64,000 nt of DNA from Spirosoma endbachense (GTDB lineage Bacteria > Bacteroidota > Bacteroidia > Cytophagales > Spirosomataceae): the NCBI RefSeq assembly GCF_010233585.1, contig NZ_CP045997.1:7300914-7364913 (forward strand). The letters run 5' to 3'. Made by a program: the position numbers and the translations under genes. The notes under the pieces are model-generated. The model ran no database searches. It was not told where the DNA came from and saw only the letters and a list, made by a program, of their open reading frames with translations. The stretch's first letter is position 1. Each line of letters begins with the position of its first letter. This document shows, piece after piece, positions 61,037 through 64,000 of the stretch.

Positions 61037-61954
61037 ATGAATCAGCGTATCGTCTCGATTATTCTTCTTAATTATAACTCTCATCAGTTTACATTTGACT
61101 GCGTCGACTCGATTAACGAAAAAACGCAGGGGGTTCATTATGAAATTATTGTCGTCGACAATAACTCATCGCCCGATAATTACAAGGCGCTGGAACCCGT
61201 TGCCAGCCGCCCAAACGTTCGTCTGATCCGCAGTCGAATTAATCTCGGTTTCTCGGGTGGAAATATGATGGGCATTCAGTTTGCAGACCCCAGAGCCGAC
61301 TACTACTATTTTTTAAACAACGACTGCCTGCTCCGGACAAATGTGTGCAGTCAGTTAGCTGCATTTATGGACGCCACACCTGACGCGGGTGTGTGCGGGG
61401 CGCAGATGTTTGCCGGTGACGGATCACGGCAGGCAACATTTGGTTATTTACCCACGCTCGGGAGCAAAATTCTTGGCCATAGCTTTGTCCGGATGCTCAA
61501 TCCGGCTCTCTATCCTCCCATCCGGCATATTTACACCGAACCGCAGCGTGTTCCGTTCATTATGGGTAGCACGCTCTTTGTCAGAGCATCGGCTTTCCAT
61601 ACGATCGGCGGCTTCGACGTCGCTCATTTTCTCTACGTCGAAGAAGAAGATCTGGCTAAGCGGTTGTTAATGAATGGATTTTACGCGTATCTGATTCCAC
61701 AGGCGGAGTATGTCCATTTTACGGGGCAAAGTACAAACCGCAACTACGACGTCGAAAAAGAATACTACATTTCGCTCTTTTATTACTTCCGGAAATACCA
61801 CTCCTGGACCGAACGAGCTTTATTCAGGGCTTATTATTTTATCAAAAACGGTCGCAAATTCCGCCGTAACCGGATCTATGCCCGACTGGCCGGATTCATC
61901 TGGCGCGGTAGTCCTATGCGTGAGAGTTTGCGATACCGTCAGGTTATTCGGTAA
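61037..61954 (+). CDS. GT2-family glycosyltransferase
   Basis: It encodes 305 residues. GT-A features are VSIILLNYNSHQFTFDCVDSI, IIVVDNNSSPDNY, LIRSRINLGFSGGN, YFLNNDCLL (DxD-like, metal) and FLYVEEEDLAKRLLMNG. The C-terminal amphipathic helices are rich in Arg (KNGRKFRRNRIYARL). It resembles rhamnosyltransferase/WcaA-type enzymes acting on envelope polysaccharides. It is convergent with a methyltransferase gene, with only 24 bp between stops. Confidence 0.9.
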   Translation: MNQRIVSIILLNYNSHQFTFDCVDSINEKTQGVHYEIIVVDNNSSPDNYKALEPVASRPNVRLIRSRINLGFSGGNMMGIQFADPRADYYYFLNNDCLLRTNVCSQLAAFMDATPDAGVCGAQMFAGDGSRQATFGYLPTLGSKILGHSFVRMLNPALYPPIRHIYTEPQRVPFIMGSTLFVRASAFHTIGGFDVAHFLYVEEEDLAKRLLMNGFYAYLIPQAEYVHFTGQSTNRNYDVEKEYYISLFYYFRKYHSWTERALFRAYYFIKNGRKFRRNRIYARLAGFIWRGSPMRESLRYRQVIR

Positions 61955-61978
61955 GGGAATCGACAACGACCGCCGTCT

Positions 61979-62683
61979 TTATTTTTGAAGACCGAAATAG
62001 TCGTAGAAAAAGCTGGCTGGCTTTAAATCAAGCCATTTATTTCGATTTTGAACCAGACTATCGTACGTTAATGCGTTAATATCCGCGGGTGCAAAGACCG
62101 GTGCAGGTTCCAGTGCTACAGACGGCGGTCCGGCGTCTCCAGCCTGTTTACGGGTAACAATACCCAGACCCTGGTCGCAGTCGAGAACGAACACATTTAA
62201 ATCGGGGCGCTGGCTTCGCAGGTGAATGACCGTCTTCCAGACATCGCCGTTCCATTCACCGGTTTCCCAATCGTCAAAACGCCCCGCTGCCCCCTGCGTC
62301 TGCGGATTGCAGTCGTGCATAATGATAACACCATCATTACCCATGTAATTGAGCGTGTTTTCAACATCACGCAGGGCGAACTGATATTCGTGCATGCCAT
62401 CGACCAAAGCCAGCTGAATTTTTTTCTGAGAAAAAACGCTGGGGGCGTCCTGCGCAAAGAAATCATCACTGGTTTTCTCGAAATACTGATTGGTAAGATT
62501 ATAGGGATTGATCAGCGTTTTGCCGATCCGGCGGCTGGTATCAAACATAAAATTCGGATCCACAGCAACTTTAAACGAACTCTTGATCCGGAAAAAAATA
62601 TGCCCGTTTTCAACACCAATTTCAAGGTAGTTTTTTAAGTTTTTCTGGCGCATCAAGGCCTGAATAACATCTAATCGATTCAT
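61979..62683 (-). CDS. class I SAM-dependent methyltransferase-like protein
   Basis: From ATG 62683 it encodes 234 residues: a motif I region YLEIGVENGHIFFRIKSSFKVAVDPNF, KIQLALVDGMHEYQFALRDVENTLNYMGNDGVIIMHDCNPQTQGAA and a C-terminal domain. The DGMHEYQFALRDVE/HDCNP pattern is that of the Methyltransf_24 group often found in surface polysaccharide loci. It sits next to a glycosyltransferase gene. Substrate is unknown. The ATG at 62719 is less likely. Confidence 0.85.
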   Translation of the reverse strand: MNRLDVIQALMRQKNLKNYLEIGVENGHIFFRIKSSFKVAVDPNFMFDTSRRIGKTLINPYNLTNQYFEKTSDDFFAQDAPSVFSQKKIQLALVDGMHEYQFALRDVENTLNYMGNDGVIIMHDCNPQTQGAAGRFDDWETGEWNGDVWKTVIHLRSQRPDLNVFVLDCDQGLGIVTRKQAGDAGPPSVALEPAPVFAPADINALTYDSLVQNRNKWLDLKPASFFYDYFGLQK

Positions 62684-62721
62684 AAACAAGGGATAAGTAA
62701 CAAGTCGGATAAACCCCAAAA

Positions 62722-62766
62722 ATAGAAAGTCCCGCTATAATCATCAATTATAGCGGGACTTTCTAT
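62722..62766. terminator. 20-bp perfect hairpin upstream of the methyltransferase gene and downstream of nrdB
   Basis: ATAGAAAGTCCCGCTATAAT (62722-62741) is perfectly complementary to 62747-62766 with a 5-nt loop. Both flanking genes read leftward, so it most likely terminates nrdB, whose stop is at 62817, before the methyltransferase gene. Confidence 0.75.
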
Positions 62767-62816
62767 CTAACGAAGCGATTATTTATAGTCTATAACGAAT
62801 CTATCGCTTTAAGTAT

Positions 62817-63866
62817 CTAAAAATCGGCATCGAATGTAATTCCTTTGGGTTCTTCGACAACGGCCACTGGTGTCGGATTTCCGGAATCCTGCGATTGGGT
62901 AGCGCTGGCTTTGGCGGCTTTAAATTTGGCCATTACTTCACCCCGTTGGTATTCGCCAACACGCTTTTCGAAGAAGTTCGTTTTACCCTGTAACGAAATC
63001 ATGTCCATGAAATCGAATGGGTTCGATACGTCATAGAGTTTACGCAAACCCAGCGTAACCAGCAGGTGATCGGCAACGAAAGCAATGTATTGCTTCATCA
63101 GATCGGCATTCATACCAATCAATGACACGGGCAAGGCATCAACAACGAACTCCTGCTCGATTTCAACGGCATTGCGGATAATGTCGTAAATCTGCGATTC
63201 GGGCAGTTTATGCTGGATATGATCGGTGTAGAGCAAACACGCAAAATCGCGGTGCAGCCCTTCATCGCGGGAAATTAGCTCGTTCGAGAAAGTTAGGCCG
63301 GGCATCAGGCCGCGCTTTTTGAGCCAGTAGATTGAGCAGAACGACCCCGAGAAGAAAATACCTTCAACAGCTGCGAAAGCAATCAATCGCTCGGCAAAAC
63401 TCCCGTTATCAATCCATCGCAACGCCCATTCAGCTTTTTTCTGAACGCACGGAATGGTGTCCATAGCATTCAACAGCCGGTCTTTTTCGGCCGCATCTTT
63501 AATGTAGGTGTCAATCAGCAACGAATAGGTTTCGGAGTGGATATTCTCCATCATGACCTGAAAGCCATAAAAACATTTAGCTTCGGCATATTGTACCTCC
63601 GACAAAAAATTAACGGCGAGGTTTTCGTTTACGATTCCATCGGAAGCAGCAAAAAACGCCAGAACGTGCGAAATGAAATGTCGTTCGCCATCGTTCAGAC
63701 CGTTCCAGTCTTTCATGTCCTGGCCAAGATCAATTTCCTCGGCAGTCCAGAACGATGCCTGGTGGGTTTTATAGTATTCCCAAATGTCCCAGTGTTCAAT
63801 CGGGAACAGCACAAATCGGCCTTTGTCTTCCTGTAAAATCGGTTCGATTACATCGTTTTGTACCAT
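62817..63866 (-). CDS. nrdB: class I ribonucleotide reductase beta subunit
   Basis: It encodes 349 residues. R2 features are [27 protein letters not shown] (metal Glu), [13 protein letters not shown] (Glu, His and the radical-site Tyr), [27 protein letters not shown] and [14 protein letters not shown] (Glu, His ligands). The Tyr is retained, so it looks like a tyrosyl-radical class Ia/b-type enzyme. The variable C-terminus ends KGITFDADF, the tail used to dock to the alpha subunit. No nrdA is visible and no NrdR-box could be recognised upstream. Confidence 0.94.
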   Translation of the reverse strand: MVQNDVIEPILQEDKGRFVLFPIEHWDIWEYYKTHQASFWTAEEIDLGQDMKDWNGLNDGERHFISHVLAFFAASDGIVNENLAVNFLSEVQYAEAKCFYGFQVMMENIHSETYSLLIDTYIKDAAEKDRLLNAMDTIPCVQKKAEWALRWIDNGSFAERLIAFAAVEGIFFSGSFCSIYWLKKRGLMPGLTFSNELISRDEGLHRDFACLLYTDHIQHKLPESQIYDIIRNAVEIEQEFVVDALPVSLIGMNADLMKQYIAFVADHLLVTLGLRKLYDVSNPFDFMDMISLQGKTNFFEKRVGEYQRGEVMAKFKAAKASATQSQDSGNPTPVAVVEEPKGITFDADF

Positions 63867-64000
63867 AATGGGCTTGCAGTTTATATGATTTTTACCAGTC
63901 GGGCAGAACTGGCTTATGAAGAAACCAATCGACTATATCGTTCCAACAAAATTAACCGTTTGGGGCACTTCTGCAAGCCAGTTTATCCAATGATTATAAG
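63867..64000. other. region upstream of nrdB, no gene visible
   Basis: The last 134 bp hold no supported gene. A 25-codon plus-strand ORF at 63916-63993 ([17 protein letters not shown]) resembles nothing known. The nrdB promoter must lie here. Confidence 0.4.

Noticed and set aside
1..64000. CRISPR arrays, tRNA or rRNA genes, intact insertion sequences
   Set aside because: No regularly spaced direct repeats, no cloverleaf or rRNA sequence and no transposase were seen; the repeats present are single inverted repeats.

Overview
The window looks like a chromosomal segment of a Bacteroidota bacterium of order Cytophagales, most like Spirosoma and its relatives. The grounds are a SusC/SusD pair, a type IX secretion sorting domain on a secreted M4 protease, a 7TMR-DISM histidine kinase, M56-TonB fusion proteins, and a TAnnTTTG-type promoter upstream of a BlaI gene. 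Genus is inference. I see no rRNA, tRNA, CRISPR array, prophage or intact insertion sequence. Genes are dense on both strands and most intergenic gaps carry hairpins.

Layout: 1-6.0 kb holds the 3' part of a sensor kinase and a treZ-treY trehalose operon. 6.0-8.1 kb has a DUF1059 gene, a small secreted protein and an NmrA-like reductase. 8.1-12.1 kb is a BlaI repressor with two tandem M56 peptidase-TonB fusions behind a repeated palindromic operator. 12.1-19.8 kb carries a T9SS-exported thermolysin-like protease, a histidine phosphatase lipoprotein, a nitrilase-family amidase and small proteins. 19.9-29.9 kb is a carbohydrate locus: two DUF1080 (3-keto-disaccharide hydrolase type) genes, a beta-propeller/cytochrome c fusion and a SusC/SusD pair. 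30.0-31.5 kb has an ECF sigma factor with two related small membrane proteins. 31.7-33.9 kb has overlapping egtB-egtD ergothioneine genes. 34.0-37.5 kb is a signalling/redox set: a kinase with a cyclic-nucleotide-binding fold, a receiver-glutaredoxin-like-thioredoxin-reductase-like fusion without redox cysteines, and a UBP-type zinc finger protein.

37.6-45.0 kb contains a ChaN-like lipoprotein, a VWA lipoprotein, an SDR, a protein with a DxDDTA terpene-cyclase-like motif, a gene-poor stretch with long perfect hairpins, and a decayed JAMM-like gene with an internal stop. 45.0-49.7 kb holds housekeeping genes: a sugar nucleotidyltransferase-like protein, holB, a rimB-like protease gene, rimK. 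49.7-55.5 kb holds an NHL-repeat lipoprotein, a NarL-type regulator with a TPR histidine kinase, and a DUF3575 barrel. 55.7-64.0 kb holds a TIGR01777 epimerase, a Tat-exported enolase-superfamily enzyme beside two secreted RraA-fold paralogues, recX, a glycosyltransferase, a methyltransferase and nrdB.

The most unusual sequence-level feature is a population of very long perfect inverted repeats. Two of them, 3.5 kb apart, share a 48-bp core but have unrelated, locus-specific outer arms that are each perfectly inverted. One sits between divergently oriented genes, so it cannot be only a terminator. The most interesting protein-level locus is the kinase/redox-fusion/UBP zinc finger set.
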